NCBI GenBank assembly: GCA_946811695.1
Contig: OX328132.1
Span: forward strand, 99,637,422-99,701,421
Direction of reading: 5' to 3'
DNA length: 64,000 nucleotides
Origin: Gonocerus acuteangulatus
Lineage: Eukaryota; Arthropoda; Insecta; Hemiptera; Coreidae
Shown here: piece by piece, positions 20,278-33,060 of the stretch
Position numbering within the stretch: the first letter of the stretch is position 1
Layout of the letters: each line of letters starts with the position of its first letter
Notes under the pieces: model-generated
Seen by the model: only the letters and a program-made list of their open reading frames with translations
Database searches by the model: none
Told to the model about the DNA's origin: nothing
Position numbers and translations under genes: made by a program

Positions 20278-21708
20278 TATATATGCAAGGCATTCATTTG
20301 CCCCATAGATGTTATAGATATTATCTATGAATTTTAAGTTTCTTGCTTTTAAGAAGGTAACATTCAGGCTAGATTTTGAACGCAGTTATTGTAAAATATT
20401 TTTGTCAGAGGGTATATCTGTGTTTTATTCTGGACTGAGAATTTCTTTAGCGTCCTGGACTAAAGAGAAATGAGTGCTTTAAAGTAAGTACGTATTTGTA
20501 AATTTTAATAATAAAAACGTAGCCTTCAATTCTCCTAACTTCAAATAACGCGTTTATTTTGTAAATATTCAGCCATTCAAACGCACAAAGAGAATACTGA
20601 ATGAGAGCATTGGTGGTACTAATGTACATACATTGAGTAAGCCGAAAAGGTGTTTGTGGTTCTAAGATATTTATGTTCTTGCTTTGCTTGTAGATCAGTC
20701 ATAGTTTATGCATTCTACTCTGGATAAGCCCGCACTGTTCAAAGCCATGGCTTTATTGAAGTTCTCTCTCAGGACCATGTACCCTATTGTAAATAGGTTA
20801 GAAGCTCTCTTCAGTTCATATTTCCTCCCAATCTGTACAAAATTGTGGCCGAGAAACAAGTACATTCATTATTTGACAATAAATATTTTTAGAAATCTCC
20901 TTTCTTACATTTTCTGTTAGGAACCAAAAATATTTCCAGAAAGACCAGGGGTTTTGTGACCCCTACGGGTTTTCTGCATGTGTTCCTATAATGTTTTATG
21001 GATGTGAAGCAAGGTGGCTGGAGAGCCAAGGAAGAAATCCATTCTATTCTATCCGTCCTAGAGATAAAGGATTTCTGTTTGTGTTCGAACAGTATTTTTG
21101 TTTAGAGCTCAAAATTTGTAAACCCCCAAGACAACAAGCCGCGCAGGGTTTTGAGCAGTATAATTAATAAAATAACATGATTATTAGATAAGCCTTTAAT
21201 TTATCTTGACCATATAAATGTGTCTTTTCATTAGTTATATTGATTCCGCTTTGAAGCCAAGAGAGAAATTTGAGGTCATATATGTATTAATTAGGTTTTC
21301 CCTATGTATCCCGTTTTAATTGACGCACATCACCACCGTTCTCATCGGCAGGCAGAAAGAATGAAAATATGCTCTTGAGGATTAAATCAGCTTAAGTAGA
21401 AGGAAGTAGAAATCGGTTTCCCAAAGGGAAAAGAATTTCCTACCTTTCCTACTTGGCTATGGCTGACACGAACCTAATTGGAGGAAAAACAAAGACAAAG
21501 CAAGGCTCCTTCAGGGACTAATTTATTGGCCTACACGGAGAGAATTTGATCTTCCCCTGAATACACACTGTCTCTTTCAGACCATTTATAGAAGAACACT
21601 TTAAGACCAGTGTGGTTACAGAACTCACTGGAGTTACTGAAACATTCATTAATCTGTTCAGACTACAATCAAATGAAAATTCGGTCTAGTTGGAATTTTA
21701 TCTTCTCC
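20278..21708. other. No gene recognised
   Basis: About 1.4 kb of AT-rich DNA with short frames only (for example 20708-20920 plus, 70 codons). No domain or repeat partner was seen. Confidence 0.5.
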
Positions 21709-21790
21709 TTAACCCTTTCACGAAGAATAACCAATATATTGGTGGTGGGAGGCTTTGGCCCAAACGACGAAGCACCAATATATTAGCGTT
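21709..21790 (+). mobile_element. Possible piggyBac-like left terminus (solo)
   Basis: TTAA (21709-21712) is followed by CCCTTTCACGAAGAATAACC, the perfect palindrome ACCAATATATTGGT, and CACCAATATATTAGCG about 45 bp on. TTAA plus CCCTTT with subterminal inverted words is the design of piggyBac-type ends. No matching right end was found downstream, so this is a solo or truncated terminus and the call is tentative. Confidence 0.45.
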
Positions 21791-22687
21791 AGCATTTCAA
21801 GCCGGAAGAAGATATATCGCAGCCTGATCCTTCCCCAGTTCTAGGAAGTGTTATTGAAGAGCATTCTTTGATGTTGAGGAAGGCAGTCGGCCTTTTCCGA
21901 AGCGTAAACAACGTAATCTGCAGTGGAAGCCTCGCAGATTCAAGGAAAATAGGTTTTCTTTTAGTAGTACAAAGGTGTTACGTATAAATGTATAATAAGT
22001 GAACGCAATAATCTAAAAACCAAAACAAATTATTTTACGTAATTATTCATTTTAGCTTAAATTATTTGGAATTAATCTTTTCTTATTGCGAATGCAATTT
22101 AAGTAAGTAAGAAAACCGTAACTGGAGAATTTGTAAATTAAAGACAATTAAGGGAAACTAAATAAATGAGTTAGGAATAGCGCGGAATGCACAGCGAGAA
22201 TCGGAGCGTTTAATAAAAGAACCAGGTAGTGCGCATGCGCCACTTCTAGCGCATGTAGGGGAATGCCTAGCTCCCATCCGGCCATGATAGACGAGCTTTT
22301 CCGTCAAATGGAAAATTATTTGAAGAAATTGCACTTTTTTATTTTTGGTTTTTGGTGTTTTTCAATTACTTAGAAAATAAGCAGTTGTCATCCCGAAAAA
22401 AGTATGATCTCGAAAAATATTTAATACGCCTTCGCAAAGAACATTAAATTTACCGCAAGGTGTCCATATTTCAAATTTGATCAGCCACTGTCATTTTTTG
22501 GAATGTGTTCTGAACATAAAATGAATCGGGAAAATTGTGTGCGTTTAAAAGTTTATTGAATTTCCTGCAAACATGTTAAGGATTTTTATACAACATCTTT
22601 AATATGGAACTTCATTGCTAAGGTATTAGTTTTGTTCTATTTCTTCATTCTATATGTATATTCCAAGATACTTGTAAATTACCAATA
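21791..22687. other. No gene recognised
   Basis: About 900 bp. It contains the palindromic word GCGCATGCGC near 22233, but no gene downstream supports a promoter. Confidence 0.45.
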
Positions 22688-22763
22688 ATATTGTCGATGG
22701 TGCTAATGACCAAGGTAGTCGAAGCACCATAATTAAAAAAAAAAAACAACATATTGTCGATGG
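22688..22763 (+). mobile_element. 50-bp retroposed LINE/SINE tail with 13-bp duplication
   Basis: ATATTGTCGATGG at 22688-22700 recurs exactly at 22751-22763. Between them lie only TGCTAATGACCAAGGTAGTC, GAAGCACCATAATT and an A-rich tail. The insert, together with the shared GATGG, matches the 3' ends of the I-type LINE and the SINEs. It is an extreme 5' truncation in which almost nothing but the recognised tail was copied. Confidence 0.8.
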
Positions 22764-23131
22764 ATCGTGATAAACCAAAATCATAGAATCTTGGTATAAC
22801 GTGCTGCAAGCCAGACTTGGTTTTCTATAAATGCCCTATTACATTCCAAGATTAATTTCGATGGCGTGGCCTGTAGCTGCCTCCCCAGCCTCTGCAGCAA
22901 TCCCGTTACGACCTTTTCCACTTAGCCACCCAGCGTGCAGTCCCCTCTCCATTCTCAACGCTTATACCAAGCCTTAGCAGTCCTTGGACTCACCTAGTAG
23001 ATACACTAATATTCAGCCGACACATATGCTCAACAGGCTTCAGAAGGACATGTGCGTTATAGTATTTCAACATAAATCACAGGAAGTATACTGTAAAGAT
23101 CAACCTAAAAACGTTCGCAGATTAATTAACA

Positions 23132-23136
<5 letters not shown>
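22764..23136. other. No gene recognised
   Basis: About 370 bp, with a GC-richer patch at 22860-22980. No supported feature. Confidence 0.5.

Positions 23137-23197
<61 letters not shown>
23137..23197. repeat. (TA)n microsatellite
   Basis: Uninterrupted TA. Confidence 0.95.
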
Positions 23198-23199
<2 letters not shown>

Positions 23200-23580
23200 T
23201 ATTAATGCTTAACAGGGATAACCCTCATGGCATGAGGATGGACGTATATAAATTGGGTTAGTATAATGTTAGTTAAGAATAAAGATTATTGAGCTAGGCT
23301 CTACAACATTTATAAAATACTAATTACATGTTCACATTTCAAATTTCTTATTTATGAAACTATTTTATTCAAAATGGTCTCTCTGGTTTTTGATGCAGGT
23401 GAAAAAAAGTTATAGATATTAATATGTGTGGATTGGTTTTTGGATTTGAAAAGTTTAAAAAAATCTAACTCACTATAATTTGACCTAAATTTCATAAAGT
23501 TGATCCTAATTTCTTTATAAAGTTTAGTGAATAGAAAATATTAAGGATATTTTCTTCCAATTCGCAAAGCGTGCATTTTA
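23198..23580. other. No gene recognised
   Basis: About 380 bp of AT-rich DNA without a supported feature. Confidence 0.5.
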
Positions 23581-23800
23581 ATACCTGTTGGTGAAGACCG
23601 TCGTCCCTGGCATCGGTGCGAGCGCTTTCGACGTAACTACGTCATTATCAAGCCATTGTTAAGTTAGTACTCAGTACCAGAACTTAGGAGTTGAGGCGTA
23701 CTAACTTAACAGTGACATGATAGTGATGTACTGACGTCGAAAGTGCTCGCCCACAGTACTCTCACCGATGCCAGTGACGACGGTCTCCACCAACAGGTAT
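23581..23800. mobile_element. Fold-back element with arms of about 105 bp
   Basis: The left arm starts ATACCTGTTGGTGAAGACCG and the right arm ends CGGTCTCCACCAACAGGTAT. Inside, CTGGCATCGGTG, CGAGC.CTTTCGACGT and GTTAAGTTAGTAC recur in inverted order, with almost no spacer. No coding capacity. Both arms, read toward the outside, contain a GAYGU/ACGUC stem followed by GAAA. Confidence 0.85.
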
Positions 23801-24261
23801 GACAACAGTATATTTAAACTTTCAGCAGTTAACTTCGGCATTGTAACTTTCGGTGTATATTATAATGATGTGAAGCAAATATGGTCTTTTCCACAATTTT
23901 CTATTTGACCTATAATTTTTATTATTGGTAATGGCCAGTTTATTTGGTACTTTCATAGATCCTCTTTTAATACTTGATTGTTTAATATTATTGTCTTCAA
24001 GGTCTGTTATTATTAAACTAGATTTATAAGAACCAACAATATGCTTGCTATTTTTGTAAAATTCCGAAGACTTTCAACCATATGGCTTTGACATTTATGC
24101 CCTAAAAAATAGCAGAATTGTCTCCAAATTGTATTTTATCTTTTCGTACGGAGAATAATCAAGAACGAATAACCTGTTAAACCGTATCCGTGTGAGAGGA
24201 AACTTGTACATAAGGAGTATTTTCCTAAACTAGTTTACTCCCGGTTTCCAGCTTCACCAGG

Positions 24262-24263
<2 letters not shown>
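23801..24263. other. No gene recognised
   Basis: About 460 bp of AT-rich DNA without a supported feature. Confidence 0.5.
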
Positions 24264-25260
<997 letters not shown>

Positions 25261-25261
25261 T

Positions 25262-25763
25262 GAGCTTAATTCCACCCAAACAGAACATGATTTTCGAAGC
25301 GAAACGCTCGCGAGAAAATCGTAACGTTCACGTTTTCCAGTTCATTTGCTCGCAGGTACTCGTTTTATAGATTCTCTAACGTAGGAAAACTAATTAAAAC
25401 ATTTTACAAAGCAATATTTGTAACCGTTTATGAGGAAAATCCCTAAAATTCTTTTTCCTGACTTATTTTCAGTTTGGGTATTCAGAGGCGATGGATTCAG
25501 TTGAAACTTGTGTCAGGCGTTCGACATTCATTTAATCTAAGGTATAGAAAGTTTGGAGCCGAGGAAGTATTAGAAAAAAAAAGTTAGTAACAGGCATGAA
25601 GAGTACTCGGATCTTAGTATATTTTCTAAAATACGTGGAACACGGTTGAGAAATCGTGGTAAGTGCATGGTGACACTTCGAAATGTTACTGAATTGTCTA
25701 CAAAAACATTTCTGAAGTAATTTTTGACGGGGCGATGTCATTCAGAGAAATAAGTGCTTAAAA
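25262..25763 (+). mobile_element. Family A repeat, copy lacking the hairpin and (TA)n half
   Basis: It parallels 34905-35577: AAATCGTAACG.T.ACG, then ..TACTCGTTTTATAG, TTTGGGTA.T.AGA..., GGTTGAGAATC-like and AATTTTTGA...GGC.ATGTC, ending GAGAAATAAGTGCTTAAAAC. It is diverged by many substitutions. The 5' half with the hairpin is missing. No coding capacity. Confidence 0.7.
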
Positions 25764-28300
25764 CATCGGAATTGTTAGTTGTGTTCTTTTGAACGGGGTT
25801 GTATATTGCGTTTAACAATGAAATTAATATTTAAGTTAAGAAAATGGCAAACATATAGATTATAGTGTTTCAAAGACCGAACGTTGAGATGTATGATGGA
25901 ATCATTTAGAATCAGTTTCCTGTTGGGGTTGCCTATAATCTTACTTCAGTTTGAAATTTCATTTTATATTTTTCATGGAAGATCAAAACCTATCGATAAA
26001 TGTCTCTATTCCTTTATTAATGGCACTAGCAATATGAACGGAAACGCGCTAAGATGACACAGTTCCTGCGTGTCGGATTTCTTACTTCCTTGCAACAAAA
26101 TTTGGTAGGTGTTCTAGCCAACTATTGAAGCACTTTTTTAGTAAAACGATGCATTATTTATTTCATTTAGAATCCCTAGTGTTAGACTCGCTGCAGATCG
26201 GATGTGGTTTATGCAAGAGATGGAAAGCATTCATGGAGTATAGGGCACAATATGATATGTTGATACGGTTGAATTAACAATGAGCCCATAGGATAGAAAT
26301 TTAGGTAACTCCTTTATGTTATTCACAACCTGAGCGGAGCATATAACTACATTCCGGCTCTCTGAGCGGCCATCTATTACACGCCATGGGAGCTTTTAAA
26401 TTCAAAAAGGCACGTGATTAGATTAGTGGCTTATTCTTTCCTCCCGTAGCCCTCTCTAGGGACTAACCTGAATATATGTAGAAATATGTATATTTTCTTC
26501 TGCCTTTGGTGTTGGTGGGATGCAATAACTACAAAGATATTGCGTAGGTAGCCCTAGAACTAGGTAAAGATTCGAATGCATGAATGCCATAAGCTGGGAT
26601 GAAAATGTCTGTTATATCATGGGCTTATATAAAGGAGGGGGGGCATAAAACCCTCAAAAATAAATTAAATAAGATCACTTCGTTTTGTTTTTCTTTTTTG
26701 GGTGTAATAGCGTTTTAGTAGGCTAACAAACCTAAGTTCTATATAGGTTGTTATCTTTGAACGGCGATTCGTTTGCATGGATGCCTGCGACTGAGAAGAG
26801 AAGTGTTTAGTGTGTGTGTGTAAAGTAATATATTAAATTATTCAATGTAATACAAACTGTAGCATAAAGTTTTTACGAATAATGGAAATGGAAAAATAAT
26901 GAAAAATTATTCTGTTAAAAATAAAATGTTGCAAGTTCATTTTGCCGTTTTGGTACGAACATTTCGTATAAAAAAGCCTATAAAAACGAAACATTTCTTC
27001 AACATTTACCTTGGTTTAATAGGTGTTTAAGAATCTCAAAACTCCCATTTTACACTAAAGTAAAAATGTTCTCAGACCCTCTCTATCTTGGCAGATATTC
27101 ATCCATAACCTGCATAGCCACGGTAGTCCCAGCCCTTCCCGAAATTATTTCCTATATACACCCCATTATTATAACATATAATAATCGCAGAAGAAGCTGA
27201 CAATGGTTTTATCATTGCCAGCTATATAATAAGCAGGCTAATAGTATTTAGAAATAAAAAAAAAAATTATTTGAAATTTAATAAAATGTATATAAAATGG
27301 AAAATATTGATCACTTGTCTATCAATTAACAAAAAAAAAAAAAAAAGGTTTCCTTGGTTAAGCAATATAAGTTCCTTCTATTGTGTTGTAAGAAATTTAT
27401 TTAGTATTTATACTCATTAGCGGTAATATCGATTCTGGCGAAGTTAATGTTAATTAAATTTACCAATAATAATACAATGTTTAAGTGAATTATATATATA
27501 TATACCATTTGAACATTCCTATAGAACAATTTTTAGATTTGCCTTCCATAAATGCAGATCTGGATGAACCCTCAATGTTCTTGTATGAAAATTAAAAAAA
27601 CTAAATCAAATAAGTGGAAATGTAATGTAGTGGCTATAACATGAAGCCGGGCCAATTATGCGAACGAATCTACGGGTAAATAATTGAAACGAATACCTGG
27701 ATGACAATTTTCTCCGCGTAACGAGATTCCCAATTATTTCCCGCCCTATTTTCCAATTCTAAAAGCTTTCCCTTTGAAATTGTCTTTTAATTCAATGAAA
27801 CAAATTATTGTAAGGTAGGGTAAAATGCTCTAATGTTTTGTATATGATTTTCGCTTTTAATGTTTTAATACAGCTCCTTCTCTGCATATTAATATTTTAT
27901 TGTTGTGTAAAAAATTTAAAAATCTTTATATTTGATCATGTGATCCTTCAAAGACTAAGAAAATATAAGTAATTCATCTATATAATTTACACAGAAGTAT
28001 TTCCCATTATTATAATTACCATTAGTTTACCGAATTTGATTATGAATTATTTTGTCCCTCATATTTTTCATGAGTATGCACTAGAAAGCAAAATTAATAT
28101 CGATAACAGTGTAATATTTACTAGTCAGCAATGTTGTCCATTGCATCACTAATATTAGGAAATGAATAACAATCAGGCACTAATAATTTGTTTAGGTTAC
28201 TAAAAACGATGCAAAGTCCGTTTCTACGTCCATCTTCTTCCGAGTATTGAGTGTGGAAATAGTGGTTCCATGATAGTTATTAAACCCGAGGAGACAAGCG
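25764..28300. other. No gene recognised; one copy of the dispersed GCGCTAAGATGAC motif
   Basis: About 2.5 kb. At 26040-26085 lies GAAACGCGCTAAGATGACAC, AGTTCCTGCGTGTCGGATTT, a copy of the dispersed motif described in the findings. A G run occurs near 26636, and an imperfect hairpin (AGCTGACAATG ... CATTGCCAGCT) lies at about 27202-27231. No gene is supported. Confidence 0.5.
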
Positions 28301-28334
<34 letters not shown>

Positions 28335-29075
28335 TTTATTTATGAGCACTCGCAACAAACGCGATTCGCTAGTACAAATTATACAGATACATTTCCAGTT
28401 GTAATTAAACAAATACATTGTAAACTCTTAAGAATAACATACAAAAATATAATATAGAGTAAAAATAAAATATTTTTTTAAGATTCATAAGTCAGATAAA
28501 AATAGCCTGTTGGGCGTTTGTGTATTAAAAATCCGAGATACGGCTTTGTTTGTAGTATACACAAATGAATATTATTGTGAAAGGGTTAGAAGTGAAGATC
28601 CTTTAAGGTAAGAATATGTTATATTTGTTTGTTTTTTACAGTATACTTGTTAAAGGTTATGATATATGTTTATGTTATGAAAATATTGTAATATGGTTTT
28701 TATATTTGGACTTTCCTTCGTTAGCGGTTCTTGAATGTTATAAGGTATGTTAAGTGGATTTTTCTGTCTGCATTATGTAAGTATATGTGCTTTATAGTAA
28801 GAGTCCTGTTACAGTATTTGCAAATAGGTCTGTCTGTCTTCTCTATTCATTAAGTAAGAGTGAATCAGGAATTAGTGTCCAATGCGTAGTCTGGTCAATA
28901 TGACTTGGTCCCTCCTAGTTAGGGGCCATTTATGTTTAGACCAAGGTTCTTCAGTTGGCTTTATTTCAAGCAATTTGTTGTCTGTTAGTGTCCAGTATCT
29001 TGGCCAGCAAGTTAGTACTTGTCTTTGAACTGTCGAACACAAATCTACAGAAGTCAGTTTGTCAATAAATGAACA
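28301..29075 (-). mobile_element. I-type LINE 3' fragment, decayed
   Basis: Minus-strand copy with a 27-base poly-A tail (poly-T at 28301-28327), about 480 bp of 3' UTR-like sequence, and a decayed ORF2 end. Polarity and tail match LINE insertion. The encoded fragment resembles the ORF at 13098-15392. Confidence 0.8.
28800..29065 (-). pseudogene. LINE ORF2 C-terminal fragment (post-RNase H region)
   Basis: Minus strand reads LTSVDLCSTVQRQVLTCWPR, then KLLEIKPTEEPWSKHKWPLT and RRDQVILTRLRIGH, a stop, and FLIHSYLMNREDRQT. These align with LREIKNTIIPWSRENLTRRD and QVIITRLRLGH of the intact element at 13 kb. The zinc knuckle downstream is destroyed by stops and frameshifts. It is clearly nonfunctional and older than the 13-kb copy. 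Confidence 0.8.
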
Positions 29076-29984
29076 AGTTATTCACTGTCACCATCGATAT
29101 AGAACAGTTGATTTGGATTTACTCACCTAATGCCCCTGTCTCTTCGCGTAAATGACACATGTTGATTGAAGGAAAGAGAGTCCTGCATATGATTATGATA
29201 GGATTAGACTCTAAGCAGGCGTAGGCGGTTGCGCAATCAGAAATTAACACCTCGATGTAGCGATGCGGGGAATCGGAGCAGGCGGATCAAGTACTCATTA
29301 TGCTAAACACGGATTATTGTCAACTCACCAGAGCACGTGCCCTCATTCTATCCCTCTCTCCCTAACCGGCATCTCGAGATCTCGTGTCATCAAGGCGCAA
29401 ATCGACATACCTATTTCAGCTTCTTTCTATATCTTTTTTAATTTGAGAACATACTTACAACGCACTATCCTTTAATAATTACTTATTAAATAGTACGCCC
29501 TGCATGTTTCACGTCCACTAGATGCCTTTTATGAGACACTGTCAGCAATAAATTACTGCCTTAACCTAAGATTACCGTCCGCAGGTAGTAGGCCACGTCC
29601 AGACTGATAAGTTTAATCATGCTTACTCTAGATCACCAGATTATTAACAATCGAATTTTTTTTAATATATATATTATTAGTTTTTTCTCTACAGTAACCC
29701 TGCATATATGCCCTTTATTTTTAGCTACATCTTCCTATAAACAATGTACATAATATTTATTTTATCATATAATGTGTCTTATATAGTACATTAGTGGGTT
29801 CCATGTGTGTTTTAGATATTGTGATATATCAAGCTCCTATCTCTAAGGATCATCTAAGTGGCTATCTCGTTTCCTTCAATCCTTCAAGTCCGTCGTGTGC
29901 TTTGAACCATCTATATATGTATATGAAAATCACGTGTATGCCTGTTTTTCTGTTTATTTATTTGTTTGCTTGTTCCTTATATAA
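29076..29984. other. No gene recognised
   Basis: About 900 bp. Short frames such as 29263-29475 (plus, 70 codons) have no recognisable domain. Confidence 0.5.
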
Positions 29985-30330
29985 ATCTACACCGTTTGAC
30001 CGATATTGACCAAACTTGGCACACAGGTAGGTCTTGACACGAGAAATCACCTAGGCTAGGTCAAAATAGTCAAATTTCAAAATTTGGTCAAAACGTCAAA
30101 AGTTTTGTTCAAGAAAAATTGGCTACACTGAACCATTCAGATTGTGACGGCCATTTTGAATCGACTACTACTGGCCTCTGTCGGCTGTTAGATGAAGTGC
30201 TGTTGTGCTGGACTCTGCAGGTATCATTATGAACTAAAACAAATTCACATCGTTTGACCGATTTTCGTAACTGGGTATAGACAACTAGGTATCAAGTAGA
30301 TCTTGATACGGGGAGAGTCATAGACAGAAA
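29985..30330. repeat. Diverged duplication, about 258-bp offset
   Basis: CACCGTTTGACCGATATTGA (about 29990) and CACATCGTTTGACCGATTTT (about 30247) begin related segments, each followed by a GTC/ATC-TTGA.ACG.G word. I recall CCGTTTGACCGATTTTGACC-like sequence from arthropod repeats, but I do not assign a class. Confidence 0.45.
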
Positions 30331-30387
30331 GTAGGTGTAGCATGGCACACTGGGTAACAGTTAGTACCTCATAAACATTTGTGTGTT

Positions 30388-30398
<11 letters not shown>

Positions 30399-30434
<36 letters not shown>
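30399..30434. repeat. (TG)n(TA)n microsatellite
   Basis: TG repeats pass into TA repeats just outside the element at 30452. Confidence 0.95.
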
Positions 30435-30437
<3 letters not shown>

Positions 30438-30451
30438 AAAGCAGCGATCCA

Positions 30452-31763
30452 ATAATAACACAGGTTCACAAAAAAAAAAAGAAAGTTGTTTGTGCTGGGT
30501 ATCAGACACATTTTTTCTGACGTATTTTTTACCGCTGAACACGAATCTGAAGTCATAATTGGGGGTTAATCAGCAAAAAACGGAGAAAAATGAAAAAAAT
30601 CGATAAAGATTTAATTGTTTTTTAACAATGTAATAATCATCTTGCAGTTTCTGCTTGTTTCTGCAGGTAATGTCCACTCCCGTGATTTGCAAATATTATT
30701 TGTTTGATGCTTATTGCATTTTATTTATGTTTTTTATAGGAGATATTTCGTCTTCGATAAAAAATAAAACATCAGGACATTGAATCGGTACATTTACCGG
30801 CAAAATCCTGCTACCACAGAGAGTTTTGGCTACGATGACAACTGCCCTTTAACGGGATGTGTAGAATGATTCGCTAGTCAACATTTCGTGGTATCGAAGC
30901 CAGCGAAGGCGCGCTGTTTTGCAGGGAAGCGCTAGAATATGAGAATGATGCCGTAGTGTGTCCGACGACGAGTTGGCATTGTCCTCGTCAAAGTCGGAAA
31001 GCCCTTATACTTAGGCCTGGGGAGGTATGAGGCTTATCACCCATAGGGCGGCTGACTCACCTGCGATCGGGCCAGGTATTCTAGCGCGCGGGGTTTATTT
31101 ATTTTTATAGATTGTAATGCTTCTTATACTCAAAATTTTGCCGGAACTTCTAGTTCTCGTGACGATCACGAATGTTCTAAAAATCCCAATCACTTTTGCT
31201 ACGTTTGTGCAAAATACATCGGGATAAAACACAATGGTGGAGTTGACGTCGATCCTGAGAACGTAGCTCTCATTAACGAAGAGACGTACTGGCGGTGAAT
31301 CCGATTTCAGTGAACCTGATGACAAAGTTTCTTCGAGCAGTGATGAAGAGTACAGGCCGATTGGCCAAGACAAAAAACCCGAAAAATTTGACCAACCGCA
31401 TCTAAATGATCTATTTAGGGAAACTAAACTCTCGAAAGAATCAGCTGAAATATTGGCTTCGAGTTTGAAAAGAAGAAATCTTTTAACAAAAGGTACTAAA
31501 GTTTCATTCTATCGGAATCGAGAGAAGGCTTTCCGTAAATATTTCGAAAAAGAAGATTTGCTTTATTGTACTGATGTGAAAGGACTTGTAAATAAAACAA
31601 TAAGGTTTTGATTTGTATCGATTTTTTTCATTTTTCTCCGTTTTTTGCTGATTAACCCCCAATTATGACTTCAGATTCGTGTTCAGCGGTAAAAAATACG
31701 TCAGAAAAAATGTGTCCGATATCCAGCACAAACCACCTTTTTTTTGTGGACCTGTGTAATAAA
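30452..31763. mobile_element. DNA transposon, family B, with terminal inverted repeats of about 160 bp
   Basis: The left end (30452-30612) and right end (31612-31763) are reverse complements. Shared words are ACACAGGT.CACAAAAAAA, TTTGTGCTGG.TATC.GACAC, ATTTTTTCTGACGTATTTTT, CGCTGAACACGAATCTGAAG and GGGGGTTAATCAGC. The element is about 1.3 kb. It carries two fragments of a transposon-encoded protein in different frames, so it derives from a larger autonomous element by internal deletion. A much shorter relative lies at 46895-47391. Target-site duplications could not be fixed by eye, and the superfamily is not assigned. Confidence 0.8.
31152..31611 (+). pseudogene. Transposon-encoded zinc-finger protein, internally deleted
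   Basis: Block 1 (31152-31298) reads DDHECSKNPNHFCYVCAKYI, a cysteine cluster like the N-terminal zinc finger of a repeat-encoded arthropod protein family, and ends in TGA at 31296-31298. Block 2, in another frame (31288-31611), reads LNDLFRETKLSKESAEILAS, KRRNLLTKGTKVSFYRNREK and YFEKEDLLYCTDVKGLVNK, then TGA. I recall similar LL/VSFYR.RE..F..YF/YC.D..GL blocks from uncharacterised insect and arachnid proteins. The function is unknown to me and I invent none. The sequence between the blocks and the whole C-terminal half are missing. Confidence 0.6.
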
Positions 31764-32990
31764 GTTTTGTCTAAAAATGTTTTCTCTAAGCCGCATTAAT
31801 TATCCATATATGTATTCTACAGCTCTTCAATTTCTAAAAGGTGTTGGTTACATTTGGAAAAGAGCAGCTATTAAAAGAAATTAACAGTAGCAGTTTTTGC
31901 ATCTCTATGTTTCATTAAGTGTCCCGTTATCGGTTGATACTAACATGAATTTTTCTTTCTTAATATAAATACTAACTACGAGGTTTATTTGAACGATCTC
32001 AGTTGTCGAAAACCGTGCATAATATTTTGGAGCTGATGTTTTCATTCCATTAGGAGTATGAACAAGCGATAAACCAAAGGGACCGACGCCATATGCCCAT
32101 CATCTGCCAAAAAGAGGATTGTCATAGAAGGACATTTAGATGATGCAGCTCCTGCGTGTTGGATTTTTTAAAAATGTAATTTCACTGACTTCAATTTATT
32201 AAATACATATATTGTTGATATAATTTATGAGTCAGGTGAATTCACAGATATGCGACCGAAAACATAATGTGATTTGATGTTTCCAATGGATATCTTTTGC
32301 TGAAACCGACACAAATCCGTCCAAAATTCCGTCTCGTATAGTTTTTTTTAGCTAAACTGGATTTTTGATTACCTATCGTCTGTGTTGTTATTTAACGTTA
32401 AACCCCAAATTTGGTAGTTGCTTCCAGGTTATCAATCATAAGAATGGCATTGGTTTTTTCACTTCATATTTCCTCTTTTCGCACCAAAATATAAGGGAAG
32501 GTGGAGTGGGGCGGGATTGAAGAAAGAGTGTCCAAAATCATGTCATAACAAGTCGTCAATTTGTTTCACTGAAAAGTCAAGATGTTTCTTGTATTTCGGA
32601 AGTATGTGAACAAGAATGTTTTTTCTACATTTCAGTGTTTCTTATGTACCGACCCCTCCTATTTTGCAATAAAACTGTGCGTGATGGACAAAAATGGCGG
32701 TTATTTTTTTATTCAAAGGTTGCATGCAGCTGGTCAAAAAATGTTTTTACCTACCTGTATAATTTACAAAATATAAACGATAAAGATTAAGACGATCATA
32801 ATCTTAATTATTTTATACCTATTCTTATATTACCCATATTTTTAGTTTTAAATGTATATTAATCTACTTTTAATTAACGCTGTAGCTGGGACAAATATTA
32901 CCGTATATATCGTTCATACGCGTCTGTCTATTATGCTTTTCGTTTCATTTCTCTCTACATAAATAGTATTTCCTTAGTCTTGCTTTTTTT
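31764..32990. other. No gene recognised; one degenerate copy of the dispersed motif
   Basis: About 1.2 kb. At 32131-32166, TTAGATGATGCAGCTCCTGC, GTGTTGGATTTTTT is a degenerate copy of the CTAAGATGACGCAGTTCCTGCG motif. A 64-codon plus frame at 32582-32776 shows no domain. Confidence 0.5.
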
Positions 32991-33060
32991 ACAGCCCTGA
33001 TAAAGGCTAGAATTTCAAGCCGAAACTTCGGCAAAAATAAGACCCAATTAGGATGCCAAG
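32991..33060 (+). mobile_element. Family D right-end fragment
   Basis: ACAGCCCTGATAAAGGCTAG, AATTTCAAGCCGAAACTTCG, GCAAAAATAAGACCC matches the right part of the element at 53772-54169 just before its terminal arm. The hammerhead-like box reads CTGATAA instead of CTGATGA, and the stem has one mismatch. Confidence 0.6.

Noticed and set aside
22225..22245. NRF1-like promoter motif (GTGCGCATGCGCCAC)
   Set aside because: A palindromic word without a neighbouring exon or CpG-rich promoter; chance occurrence is possible.
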